Origin: Gemmatimonadota bacterium
GTDB lineage: Bacteria > Gemmatimonadota > Gemmatimonadetes > Gemmatimonadales > GWC2-71-9
Direction of reading: 5' to 3'
NCBI GenBank assembly: GCA_016704275.1
Contig: JADJAK010000010.1
Coordinates: 1 to 16,537, forward strand
Length of the DNA stretch: 16,537 bases
Part shown: one piece after another, positions 9,731 through 16,537 of the stretch
How positions within the stretch are numbered: the stretch's first letter is position 1
Layout: each line of letters begins with the position of its first letter
Program-made: the position numbers and the translations under genes
Notes under the pieces: model-generated
Database searches by the model: none
What the model was told of the DNA's origin: nothing
What the model saw: only the letters and a program-made list of their open reading frames with translations

Positions 9731-10260
9731 ATGGGTGCCAAGCTCACCGCACGTCAGCAAGCCCAACTGGCCTGGCTCGAATCGCTCCCCCGAAGATCGA
9801 GAAGGCCACTCGGATCATCGAGATGATCAGCACCATGCAGGCCGACGAAAGCCAGGTGCGCGGCCTCGGCCGGATGTGCGACGAACTCAAGGCCCAGGCC
9901 GGTTCCCTGAACCTGACCCCGATCGGCGACGGCTTCGGTTACATGGGGATGATGCTGCGCCGCGCGGGGGGGCTGCAGGTCAAGGTGCGCGGGCTGCGGG
10001 AGCTGCTCGCCGGCGTGAGGATCAACCTGGAAGGCGCCATCCGCACCGCGGCCACGCCAGAGCGTGATGCCAAGGAGGAGGGCGATCCGCCGGTCAGTCC
10101 TGAGGACCTTGTCCAGAATCGGGCCGGCCGTGAAGGCGAACATCGACGTGATGACGAGACCGAGCATGACGGTCACGTAGGTCAGCGCGCTGATCAACAC
10201 CCCGGCGCCGAGCCCGGCCAGGACCATTCCGACATAATAGAGCACGAAGTTTCTCCTTGA
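9731..10260 (+). CDS. Small unrecognised helical protein (frameshifted; true end probably near 10060-10110)
   Basis: ATG at 9731 has a well-placed AGGAG at 9720-9724 and gives MGAKLTARQQAQLAWLESLP. One missing base in the C run near 9788 shifts the frame; the continuation reads PKIEKATRIIEMISTMQADE, SQVRGLGRMCDELKAQAGSL, NLTPIGDGFGYMGMMLRRAG and GLQVKVRGLRELLAGVRINL. Codon choice is strongly G/C at third positions up to roughly 10060, then becomes shadow-like although the frame stays open to TGA at 10258-10260. The real protein is therefore probably about 110-120 residues, mostly helical, cytoplasmic (no signal or membrane segment), with no domain I recognise. It is divergent from the RND pump with a 92-base gap and converges on the small membrane gene at 10245. 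Confidence 0.6.
10050..10245 (-). CDS. Tiny two-helix membrane protein, unrecognised
   Basis: GTG at 10245 is preceded by AAGGAGA with a six-base spacer and gives MLYYVGMVLAGLGAGVLISA, then LTYVTVMLGLVITSMFAFTA, GPILDKVLRTDRRIALLLGI and TLW. Two hydrophobic helices (about residues 3-20 and 22-42) precede a basic, helical tail. Codon third positions are strongly G/C biased until about 10050, after which the frame loses coding character although it stays open to 9754. I therefore place the end near 10050 (about 65 residues); a frameshift probably hides the true stop. It faces the plus-strand gene at 9731 tail to tail, possibly overlapping it by a few tens of bases. The role is unknown. The upstream 200 bases shared with the lipoprotein gene must hold divergent promoters. 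Confidence 0.5.
10252..10258 (-). promoter_or_regulatory. Strong Shine-Dalgarno for the small membrane gene
   Basis: On the minus strand AAGGAGA sits six bases ahead of GTG 10245. It is among the strongest ribosome-binding sites in the window and is the main reason to call a GTG start and a real gene here, instead of the longer frame that begins at 10320. Confidence 0.6.
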
Positions 10261-10437
10261 AACGTTCTGGCGGGCGACGACACCCACGCCTGATCCGACG
10301 CCAAGAATAGCAGGAACCACGCGGCCTCGGCAACGCGGCGAATCCCGACCGCGCCGCCATCTGGTTCCCGCACCCCGCGACCCATAACTTCGATTCAGCG
10401 CACCGCTGGGAGGACACCCCCAACTCCTCCTCTTCTC

Positions 10438-10444
10438 TTGGAGG
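10438..10444 (+). promoter_or_regulatory. Shine-Dalgarno TTGGAGG for the lipoprotein gene
   Basis: TTGGAGG ends four bases before ATG 10449 and fixes the start that gives a perfect lipoprotein signal peptide. The stretch 10260-10437 before it holds no further gene that I can support and is likely the divergent promoter region. Confidence 0.6.
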
Positions 10445-10448
10445 CGCT

Positions 10449-11144
10449 ATGTGGACCAGAACTCGACTTCTCGCGCTCGCCGTCGTCGGCGGGTTGTTTG
10501 TCGCGTGCGGCAAGGACAGCCCCACCGGCTCGGAACCGATCGGCGGCGACACCGATCTCGCCATCAGCGCCGTCGGCAACGCCATCCCGACCGGTTCAAT
10601 CAACCTCAACGGGACCTACTACAACGTCGGCAGCTCGCTGACCGTCACCGCCAACAACAACGGCCTGACCACGCTCCACCTGACCGCTGACCTCTCCAAC
10701 GCCCCGGCGTTGCAGACCAAGGTCAATGCCATGGCCGGCTCGCTGGCCGGCGTCGGGGGCTGGGTCGCCGGCTTCCTCTCGGGCGGCGCGATCAGCACCG
10801 ACATCAAGCTCCGGATCACCTCGGAGGGGATCCAGGACTTCTTCAACGCCGACAAGAAACAGCAAACGCTGGTGCGCTACGACGCGAAGGTGGGCGACAC
10901 CTATCGCACCACGCTCAGCGACGGAAGCACCATCACCCGGACCGTGACGAAGGTGTCGACGACGGATGACTTCGCCTACGGCCTGTTCATGATCAAGACG
11001 ATCAAGGTGGAGCAAGACTCCCACCTCGCCGGCGTGCGCAAGTTTGTCTACCACGCCAATCACCGCTTTGGCCTGGTCTGGGTCGAGGCGCAGATGGAGG
11101 ATGGGACGTCGATCAGCTACTTCCTGTATCCGAACAACTATTGA
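10449..11144 (+). CDS. Predicted outer-envelope lipoprotein, unknown family
   Basis: An intact 231-residue protein. Residues 1-20 (MWTRTRLLALAVVGGLFVAC) form a type II signal peptide: basic start, hydrophobic core, lipobox FVAC with the acylated Cys at 20. A short polar linker (GKDSPTGSEPIGGDTD) follows, then a Thr/Asn-rich region likely to be beta-structured, with a small hydrophobic Gly-rich patch (AGVGGWVAGFLSGGA) near residues 98-112. The C-terminal half contains ITSEGIQDFFNADKKQQTLV, YDAKVGDTYRTTLSDGSTIT and YHANHRFGLVWVEAQMEDGT, looking like paired beta-strands. I recognise no domain. The residue after Cys20 is Gly, not Asp, so retention at the inner membrane is not signalled. The gene stands alone, with its own ribosome-binding site, and faces the M28 peptidase gene tail to tail. 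Confidence 0.85.
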   Translation: MWTRTRLLALAVVGGLFVACGKDSPTGSEPIGGDTDLAISAVGNAIPTGSINLNGTYYNVGSSLTVTANNNGLTTLHLTADLSNAPALQTKVNAMAGSLAGVGGWVAGFLSGGAISTDIKLRITSEGIQDFFNADKKQQTLVRYDAKVGDTYRTTLSDGSTITRTVTKVSTTDDFAYGLFMIKTIKVEQDSHLAGVRKFVYHANHRFGLVWVEAQMEDGTSISYFLYPNNY

Positions 11145-11173
11145 AGGGTGATGTGTGAGGGGATGGCAGCACG

Positions 11174-11289
11174 TTGTCATCCTGAGCGAAGCCCGCGAAG
11201 CGGGTGAAGTCGAAGGACCTCTTCCCGGTGCGCGGGATAGAGGTCCTTCGACTTCGCAGCCGTTCCGGCTGCTTCGCTCAGGATGACAA
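11174..11289. repeat. Long imperfect inverted repeat with nested hairpins between convergent genes
   Basis: The left arm is 11174-11227 and the right arm 11233-11289, separated by five bases. The outer parts match closely: TTGTCATCCTGAGCGAAGC on the left is the exact reverse complement of the last 19 bases on the right, and GAAGTCGAAGGACCTC is likewise shared. Between these conserved blocks each arm carries its own small hairpin with a GAA or TTC loop: CCCGC/GCGGG at 11192-11204 and CAGCCG/CGGCTG at 11257-11271. The element fills the gap between the lipoprotein stop (11144) and the peptidase stop (11304), so it could act as a two-way terminator or mRNA stabiliser. It resembles dispersed REP-like elements of environmental bacteria, but family membership is inferred. 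Confidence 0.85.
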
Positions 11290-11303
11290 GCCTTGTGCTA
11301 CGC

Positions 11304-13803
11304 CTATTTCACAGTGAAGCGCGCCCAATCCCACCCCATCAATCCCCGCGCATTCACCGCCTTCACCTGCACCACCATCCCGGCGCTCAGGCCGGGAATC
11401 CGCGCCGTCGGCGTCGTCACGCGGAGGCGGTTCTTCTCTGGCGCATCGGCCGGGCCCCACGTCACCACGTAGCCGGTGACACCCTTCTCGGGGCTCCTGG
11501 TCCACGTCGCCACACCGTTCGCGACCGCGAGGTTCTTGAGGCGCGATGGGCTCGACGCCAGCAGCATCAGCGTTGCCACCGTCGTCTTGCTTGCTTCCGC
11601 GATCAGCTGATGGTTCTCGACCTCGAGGATGTCGTGCGGCATGTGATAATGCGGATTGCCGAGGACCGGATAGGAGCCGATGCCGCCGACGATGTCACCG
11701 TAGGCCTCGTAGTACGCGGCCGCATCCGTGCTCTTGTAGTAGAGCGCGTCGTAGGTGATCATCGACGAGAACGCGCCGCGGCGGCGTGCTGGATGTCGCG
11801 GATGCCGGGGTTGGAGTAACGGATGGTGTTGTCGAGGTGATGGTCGTTGGCCCAGCCGAGCATGTCGTTGTTGAGCGCACCGACGAGCTTGACCGAGTCG
11901 GCCACCGCGCGGCGCACGTACTCGCGCGACCCGAGCAATCCCGACTCCTCGCCGGTGAAGGAGGCGAAGACGATCGTCGCCGGCTGCGGATGCCTGGCCA
12001 TGACACGCGCCGCCTCGAGCAGCGCCGCCGTTCCCGAGGTGTTGTCGTCTGCGCCCGGCCCCTCGGCGCGCGAGTCGAAGTGCGAACTCACCACGTACAC
12101 CAGTTCCGGATTCTCCGTCCCCTTGAGCACTGCGAGGACGTTCGCCGTCTTCCCACCCAACGCGCCCTGCGGCGAGAACCACTGCGGCTGGGCGTCGTAG
12201 CCGAAGCTCTTGTAGGTCGCGAGGAGGTAGTCGATCGCCTTGGCGTTGCCAGGCTGCGAGATGTGCTTCGAGTCGAAGTCGAAGAGCGCCTTCTCGTAGC
12301 CGTACACACGGCCCACATCGACCTGCGTCGTCACGGCGCGGACCTTGGCCGCAATCGGCGCAAACGAGGTGATGCCGCGGTCACGCAGCGACACCTCGCC
12401 GGCACGGTCGGCGTCGAGCCGCGCGATCACCGCCTCCCGCGTCACGGGCCGCTTCAACTCGGTCAGGTAGAGGCCGCGTTCCACGCTCACGGTGTTGCCA
12501 TCGCGCTCGGCCACGGTGAGCACCGCCGAGCCATCAGGCGTCGGCAGCCACTCGTACTCGGGGGGCGATGGTGCGCACGGTGTTGTTGTGGAAGAGCCGC
12601 GTGCGCGCCCCCGTCTCGGTGTCGTAGAGATAGGAGCGGCGATGCCTCGGCTCCCCTGACGGCCATCACGGTCGTCGGGCTGAGCCACTGCGGGAGGACG
12701 TCGTGCTGGATCTCGCGGGTGATGCGCGTCGGCGTGGCGGAGGCGGTTGGCGAAATGTCGAGGGTGTAGAGCTCATAGTCCTGCACCGGCATCATCTGGA
12801 ACGCGATCCGGCTGCCGTCGGGAGAGAGCGCCGGCGCGTCGATCCGACGAATGCCCTTGTAGAGCGTCATGGCGCCGCCGCCGGCGACCGGTGCGGCCAT
12901 CAGCCGGTTCTCCTCGGTGGCGATGTCACCCTGCACGACGAGTCGCCCCTCGACCCACGCGATCATCGAGCCGTCGGCCGAGATGGTCGCCGCGCGGCCC
13001 TCGATCCGTCGCACCGTGTTGGCCTGCAGGTCGACGATCGCGAAGAGTGCGGCGGCGCGGAGTCCGGCGAGGCCGACGGGGAGGCGCACCGGATTGCCGC
13101 TCGGGACAGGGTACGCCAGGAACCGCCCGCCGGGGAGCGCCACGGGCACGCCCTTGAAGCCTGCCGTCGGTGCGACGATGCCTTGCACCGCGAAGCTGTC
13201 GCCGGTGCGCGTCAGGCGGAGGATGTCGTTGCGCGTCCCGTCCGAGGCGCGGGAGACCACCACGAAGAGCGTCGCGTCATCGGTGCCGAAGGTGGCGCCG
13301 GTCGGCAGCCACTCGCCCAGGCCGGTAATCGGCAGCTCGCGTCCGGTGGCGACCTCCTTGATGCCCAGGGGGACGCGATTCAACGTGGTGGGCGCGATCC
13401 ACGCCACCAGCGCTCCGGTTGGCGAGAGCGCGGCGCCGCTCCCCACCGCCTCGAGGAGGACTTTCGTGGGAGCGCTCCGGCGCACTACCCGGGTGACGCG
13501 TACGGCGGGGAGTCCACTCTCGTAGGCGATCGTCTGACCGTCGGCGGACCAGATCGGCCTCCCGCCGTCGGGGGTCAGTTCCACCGTCTCGAAGCGCTCG
13601 CCGGTCAGGACGGCGACGGAATCGATCCACGGCCTTGCGGCGCCAGGCACCAGCAACGAACGAAGCGCGTCCGTTGCCTCGATGTACCGGCCCGCATCCC
13701 AGGCGCGGAACCCCTTCTCCCAGAGCATGCCGGGCGGGACGATGCCTCCGCTTTGGGCCGAGAGGGGGGCAGTGAGAAGGAGCAGGGCTGGGAGGAGGCG
13801 CAT
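11304..13803 (-). CDS. Secreted M28-family aminopeptidase with N-terminal PD40 propeller and C-terminal Fn3-like domain (frameshifted)
   Basis: A zinc exopeptidase predicted to act outside the cytoplasm. ATG at 13803 begins signal peptide MRLLPALLLLTAPLSAQ. Residues of about 60-400 form a PD40/TolB-like propeller (WSADGQTIAYES, ALSPTGALVAWIAP, TISADGSMIAWVEG, ALSPDGSRIAFQMM). The M28 domain follows with HFDSRAEGPGADDNTSG (His and bridging Asp), TGEESGLLGS (catalytic Glu and zinc Glu), NNDMLGW (Asp) and NPHYHMPHDI (His), the complete two-zinc set. The C-terminal 80 residues (NLAVANGVATWTRSPEKGVT to WARFTVK) look like a fibronectin type III fold. The frame breaks near 12650, at a run of six G near 12563 and near 11785; both sides keep coding bias, so errors are likely. 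Reconstructed length is about 833 residues. It is transcribed away from the toxin-antitoxin operon. Confidence 0.88.
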
Positions 13804-13820
13804 GGGGAGCTCGGGTGGCT

Positions 13821-13925
13821 GTGAACGGTGAGCTGTGACCTGTAACCAGTGACCAGTGACCTGACCAGCTGTGGCCAGCGGCCAGCGACCGGCAGTTGGT
13901 TACAGGTCACAGGTTACAGGTTACG
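13821..13925. repeat. Heptanucleotide repeat array with opposing orientation
   Basis: From 13821 the sequence runs in seven-base steps of a degenerate GTGACCN unit (13821, 13828, 13835, 13842, 13849, 13856), slips by one base, then continues at 13871, 13878 and 13885. From 13898 to 13925 four heptads of the reverse-complement type GGTYACA follow. The pair TGTGACCTGTAACC (13834-13847) and GGTTACAGGTCACA (13898-13911) is a perfect 14-base inverted repeat with a 50-base spacer. The array occupies the divergent intergenic space between the M28 peptidase start and the toxin-antitoxin operon. It codes for nothing that I can support. Confidence 0.8.
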
Positions 13926-13980
13926 GGCGAATGGATTCAATCTACGCCCCAGAAATGACTTACGCAGAATCTCGTAACAT

Positions 13981-14007
13981 TGACTAGTCTGACTAGTCTG
14001 ACCAGAT
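13981..14007 (+). promoter_or_regulatory. Palindromic direct repeats, likely operator/promoter of the toxin-antitoxin operon
   Basis: TGACTAGTC occurs twice in tandem (13981-13989, 13990-13998), followed by a degenerate third copy (TGACCAGAT, 13999-14007). Each perfect copy contains the eight-base palindrome GACTAGTC, spaced nine bases apart. The block ends nine bases before the antitoxin ATG. TTGACT at 13980-13985 resembles a -35 box and GATTAT or TTATAC at 14005-14012 a weak -10, with a long spacer. Phd/YefM antitoxins and their toxin complexes autoregulate by binding short palindromes at this place, so an operator is inferred. No Shine-Dalgarno precedes ATG 14016, so a leaderless transcript is possible. 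Confidence 0.6.
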
Positions 14008-14015
14008 TATACCCC

Positions 14016-14303
14016 ATGGCCGAAGAATATTCCATCTACGACGCCAAGGCGAAGCTCTCGGCGCTGGTCCGCCAGGTCCGCGAGGGGCGGAGCTTTGTTA
14101 TCACGGTCCATGGGCAGCCGGTCGCCGAGCTGCGGCCGATCGAACCGAAACCGAAGGCGACGACGCTGGCGGCACGGGTCGCGGAACTGCGCGCCAAGGG
14201 GTTGATCACGCCGGCGCGGACGACGCCCGACGACCCCCGGGCCTTCCCGATCGGGGAGTATCGCGAGGGTGCGCTGCAGCGCTTCCTGGACGATCGCGAC
14301 TGA
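14016..14303 (+). CDS. Phd/YefM-family antitoxin
   Basis: The DNA-binding antitoxin of a type II pair; it binds and neutralises the PIN toxin and represses its own operon. The 95-residue protein has the Phd/YefM N-terminal fold: EEYSIYDAKAKLSALVRQVR then EGRSFVITVHGQPVAELRPI at residues 3-42, with the characteristic AKxxLSxLVxxV helix and the VxxHGxPVAxL strand pair. The C-terminal part (residues 45-95), rich in Arg, Pro and Asp, is the likely flexible toxin-binding tail. I chose ATG 14016; the same frame is open back to a TTG at 13980, but that would translate the operator repeats. The stop TGA at 14301-14303 overlaps the toxin ATG by one base (TGATG), indicating coupled translation. Confidence 0.92.
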   Translation: MAEEYSIYDAKAKLSALVRQVREGRSFVITVHGQPVAELRPIEPKPKATTLAARVAELRAKGLITPARTTPDDPRAFPIGEYREGALQRFLDDRD

Positions 14304-14677
14304 TGTTGGCCTACCTGGACACCTCTGTCGTCGTCGCGATCCGATTCAGCCAGCCTGGCGCGGAGCGATTTCGAGACGCCCTGACCAGCTTCGAGTTGTA
14401 CGCCTCGCCCCTACTCGAGGCGGAATGGCGCAGCGCCCTGCGTCGCGAGCAGGTCGCAGCCAACCTCGCGGAGCTCGAGCTCGTCCAGTGGATCTTCCAG
14501 GATCGCACCCTCAGCGAGGAACTCGAGCGGGTCTTCAAGGCGGGCTACGTCCGCGGCGCCGATGCGTGGCACCTCGCCACGGCGCTCTCCCCTGGCACCG
14601 GACCCTGCGAACTCACCTTCTTGACATTGGACGATCGACAGCGGGCGGTGGCGGAGGCGTTGGGGGTCGATGACTGA
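14303..14677 (+). CDS. PIN-domain ribonuclease toxin (VapC-like)
   Basis: The toxin of the pair; PIN toxins are Mg2+-dependent RNases that usually cut tRNA or rRNA to stop growth. The 124-residue protein is of standard length. The acidic site is complete: Asp6 in AYLDTSVVV, a Glu in LLEAEWRSAL (residue 39 or 41), Asp87 in RGADAWHLATA and Asp110/111 in LTLDDRQRAVAEALG. The order and spacing match the PIN fold, and the ADAWHLATA block is typical of VapC relatives paired with Phd-type antitoxins. ATG 14303 overlaps the antitoxin stop. The frame is intact, with no sign of decay, unlike many genes elsewhere in the window. The RNA target cannot be told from sequence. Confidence 0.92.
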   Translation: MLAYLDTSVVVAIRFSQPGAERFRDALTSFELYASPLLEAEWRSALRREQVAANLAELELVQWIFQDRTLSEELERVFKAGYVRGADAWHLATALSPGTGPCELTFLTLDDRQRAVAEALGVDD

Positions 14678-14683
14678 CTTCGA

Positions 14684-14710
14684 TGATCGATCATCGATCA
14701 TCGATCATCC
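14684..14710. repeat. Second heptad repeat, after the toxin gene
   Basis: A seven-base unit, TGATCGA then TCATCGA twice then TCATCC, begins seven bases after the toxin stop. The segment 14682-14695 (GATGATCGATCATC) is also a perfect palindrome, so it could fold as a hairpin. It is AT-richer than its surroundings, has no U-tract and is unlike a classical terminator. Confidence 0.75.
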
Positions 14711-14800
14711 TGTCCTCGCTGTCCGGTTCCCCAACCTCTGATCTGGCAGTAACTTCACCCGTTCCCACCGACAATTCGGCTCCCGTTTCCGGAAGGCTCC

Positions 14801-16537
14801 CTGAGCGTCTCCGACCGTCTCGCGGCTGCACTGAGCGACCGTTACCGCCTCGAGCGCGAGATTGGCCAGGGCGGCATGGCCACCGTCTACCTGGCGCACG
14901 ATCTCAAGCACGACCGCGACGTCGCCATCAAGGTGCTGCATCCCGACCTGGGCGCGGCGCTCGGTGGCGAGCGCTTCCTGACCGAGATCCGCACCACGGC
15001 CCGTCTGCAGCATCCGCACATCCTACCGTTGCTGGATTCGGGTGAAGCCGACGGACTGCTCTACTACGTGATGCCGCTCGTCACTGGCGAGACGCTGCGT
15101 ACCCGGCTCGAGCGCGAGCGCCAGCTGCCGATTGCCGAGGCGGTGCGCCTGGCGCGTGAGGTCGCCGACGCCCTCGGCTATGCGCACGGCCTCGGCGTGA
15201 TCCACCGCGACATCAAGCCCGAGAACATCCTGCTCCAGGGCGGCCACGCGCTCGTCGCCGACTTCGGCATCGCGCTCGCCGTGCAGAGTGCCGGCGGGGC
15301 GCGGATGACGCAGACCGGCCTCTCGCTCGGCACGCCGCAGTACATGAGTCCCGAGCAGGCGATGGGCGAGAAGCAGATCGACGCGCGCAGCGACATCTAC
15401 GCGCTCGGCGCGGTGACATATGAAATGCTCGTGGGTGAAGCCCCCTTCACCGGCCCCAGCGTGCAGGCGATCGTCGCGCGGTTGATCACCGAGGAGCCTC
15501 GCGCACTCACCACGCAACGCAAGGCCGTCCCCGAGCACATCGAGGCGGCGGTGCTGCGCGCGCTGGAGAAGTTGCCAGCCGACCGCTTCGCGACGGCGAC
15601 GGAGTTTGCGGCGGCGCTCGTGGACTCCGGGGCCGCGTCGGGATACCCCACTCGTGCGACCAAGTCTCGGGTCGCGGCCGCTCCGCCGATGCCGAGGCGC
15701 ACGCGTGCACTGCTCGCGGTCATGACCGGGGCGGCTCTGCTCGGCACCGGCAGCGCGGCCTGGCTCGCCACCCGCAAGGCGCCGGCGCCGGTACCCGCGC
15801 TCTTTGAGGTCGCGCTCCCCGACAGCGTGACGCTGCGCGCGGGAGGCGGCCGACGTCTCTCCCTCTCCCCCGATGGCACATTGCTGGTGATCGTGGCGGA
15901 AAGGGCGGCAAGCAGGGGCTCTATGTGCGCCGGATGGATGCGACGGAGTTTCTCCCGATACCGGGGGCCGAGCTCGAGTCGGGTAGCGGGAAGGTCGATC
16001 CATCCTTCTCGCCTGAGGGCGCCTCTATTCTCTTCCGGAACGGGGGGGAGCTCATGCGCGTCGCCGTCACGGGGGGGCGGGCACAACGGGTCGATTCCGC
16101 AGCGAACGCGAGCTGGGGCGACGGGGATCGCATCGTCGGCGTGCGGGGCGACACGCTCTGGGAGACGAAGCCGGATGGCGAGGGTCGGCGGATGATCTCG
16201 GCCCGCAATACCTTGGCGGGGATTCCGAGGCTCCGGTGGCCCTCTGTGCTGCCGGGCGGCCACTACGCTCTTGTCAACGTACGCACCAGCCAATCCCTCG
16301 AGGACGACCATCTTGGCGTGATTTCCCTCGACGATGGCCAGATCGAGGACTTGGGGATCGTCGGGACGAACCCGCTCTATTCCGGCACTGGGCACATCGT
16401 GTTCGGGCGCGTCACCGGTGAGGTGTTCGCCGTACCCTTTTCCCTCCGCTCCCGAAAGCTGCTCAGGCGCCTGTGCAGCTCCTCGAGGGCATCTGGGTCG
16501 GCCCGGGTGGCGGCGTGGGTGTATCTGTCGCTGGCAA
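14801..16537 (+). CDS. Pkn-type serine/threonine protein kinase with TM helix and C-terminal PD40 sensor (partial, frameshifted)
   Basis: A Hanks-type membrane kinase. Counting from the proposed CTG start at 14801 (SVSDRLAAALSDRYRLEREI), the Gly loop GQGGMATV is at residues 22-29, Lys44 in VAIKVL, HRDIKPEN with catalytic Asp137, DFGIA with Asp154, and TPQYMSPEQ for the activation segment end. A basic linker leads to one membrane helix at about 304-323 (ALLAVMTGAALLGTGSAAWL). Outside, a propeller begins (RLSLSPDGTLLVIV). The frame breaks near 15898; another frame continues with GKQGLYVRRMDATEFLPIPG, FSPEGASILFRNGGELMRVA and GHIVFGRVTGEVFAVPFSLR, and breaks again near 16466. The gene runs off the right edge. 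No ATG fits the conserved N-terminus: ATG 14876 lies within the Gly loop. GGAAGG at 14791-14796 precedes CTG 14801, a rare start, or a miscalled GTG. Confidence 0.9.

Noticed and set aside
13821..14007. A CRISPR array
   Set aside because: The repeated units are only seven or nine bases long with no spacers, so this is tandem repetition and not repeat-spacer structure.
13980..14015. An extended antitoxin start at TTG 13980
   Set aside because: It would translate the operator palindromes (TSLTSLTRLYP), and the conserved family N-terminus begins only after ATG 14016.
14682..14710. A rho-independent terminator after the toxin gene
   Set aside because: The palindrome is AT-rich and lacks a following T-run, so terminator function is not supported.

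Overview
The window comes from a GC-rich bacterium with strongly G/C-biased third codon positions. Three traits recall Gemmatimonadota: a serine/threonine kinase with a C-terminal PD40/TolB-like sensor, many secreted PD40 and metallopeptidase proteins, and an RND efflux operon. This phylum assignment is an inference from protein style, because no rRNA or other phylogenetic marker is present. I see no tRNA, rRNA, CRISPR array or insertion sequence.

Layout. From 9638 down to the left edge everything reads on the minus strand and looks like one long operon. In transcription order it holds an HAE1-type RND pump (9638-6563), a TolC-like outer-membrane factor (6566-about 5297), a lipoprotein membrane-fusion protein (5285-4208), an unrecognised secreted protein with an HEWHH zinc-site motif (4211-2336), a secreted M14-type metallocarboxypeptidase (2336-about 735), a Bcp-type peroxiredoxin (725-265) and the start of a PD40 protein (226 to beyond the edge). 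Several junctions are GTGA or TGATG stop/start overlaps, which points to translational coupling. Between 9731 and 10260 a small unknown plus-strand gene converges on a tiny minus-strand membrane protein. Next come a plus-strand lipoprotein (10449-11144), a large imperfect inverted repeat with nested hairpins (11174-11289), and a minus-strand PD40 + M28 peptidase + Fn3 protein (13803-11304). On its right lies a heptanucleotide repeat array (13821-13925). A complete Phd/YefM-PIN toxin-antitoxin operon follows (14016-14677), with palindromic direct repeats just upstream and a second heptad array just downstream. The window ends inside a Pkn/PD40 serine/threonine kinase (14801 to beyond 16537).

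Function. The left operon couples a tripartite efflux pump to exported peptidases and a thiol peroxidase, which fits envelope transport plus periplasmic peptide processing (inference). The toxin-antitoxin pair is self-contained and the kinase is probably a membrane sensor.

Quality warning. Almost every gene left of about 6.9 kb, plus the M28 gene, the small gene at 9731 and the kinase, is broken by one or more single-base frameshifts, often at G or C runs. Catalytic residues and codon bias are kept on both sides of each break. The breaks look more like sequence errors than gene decay, so gene boundaries there are approximate and I annotate the reconstructed genes rather than fragments.
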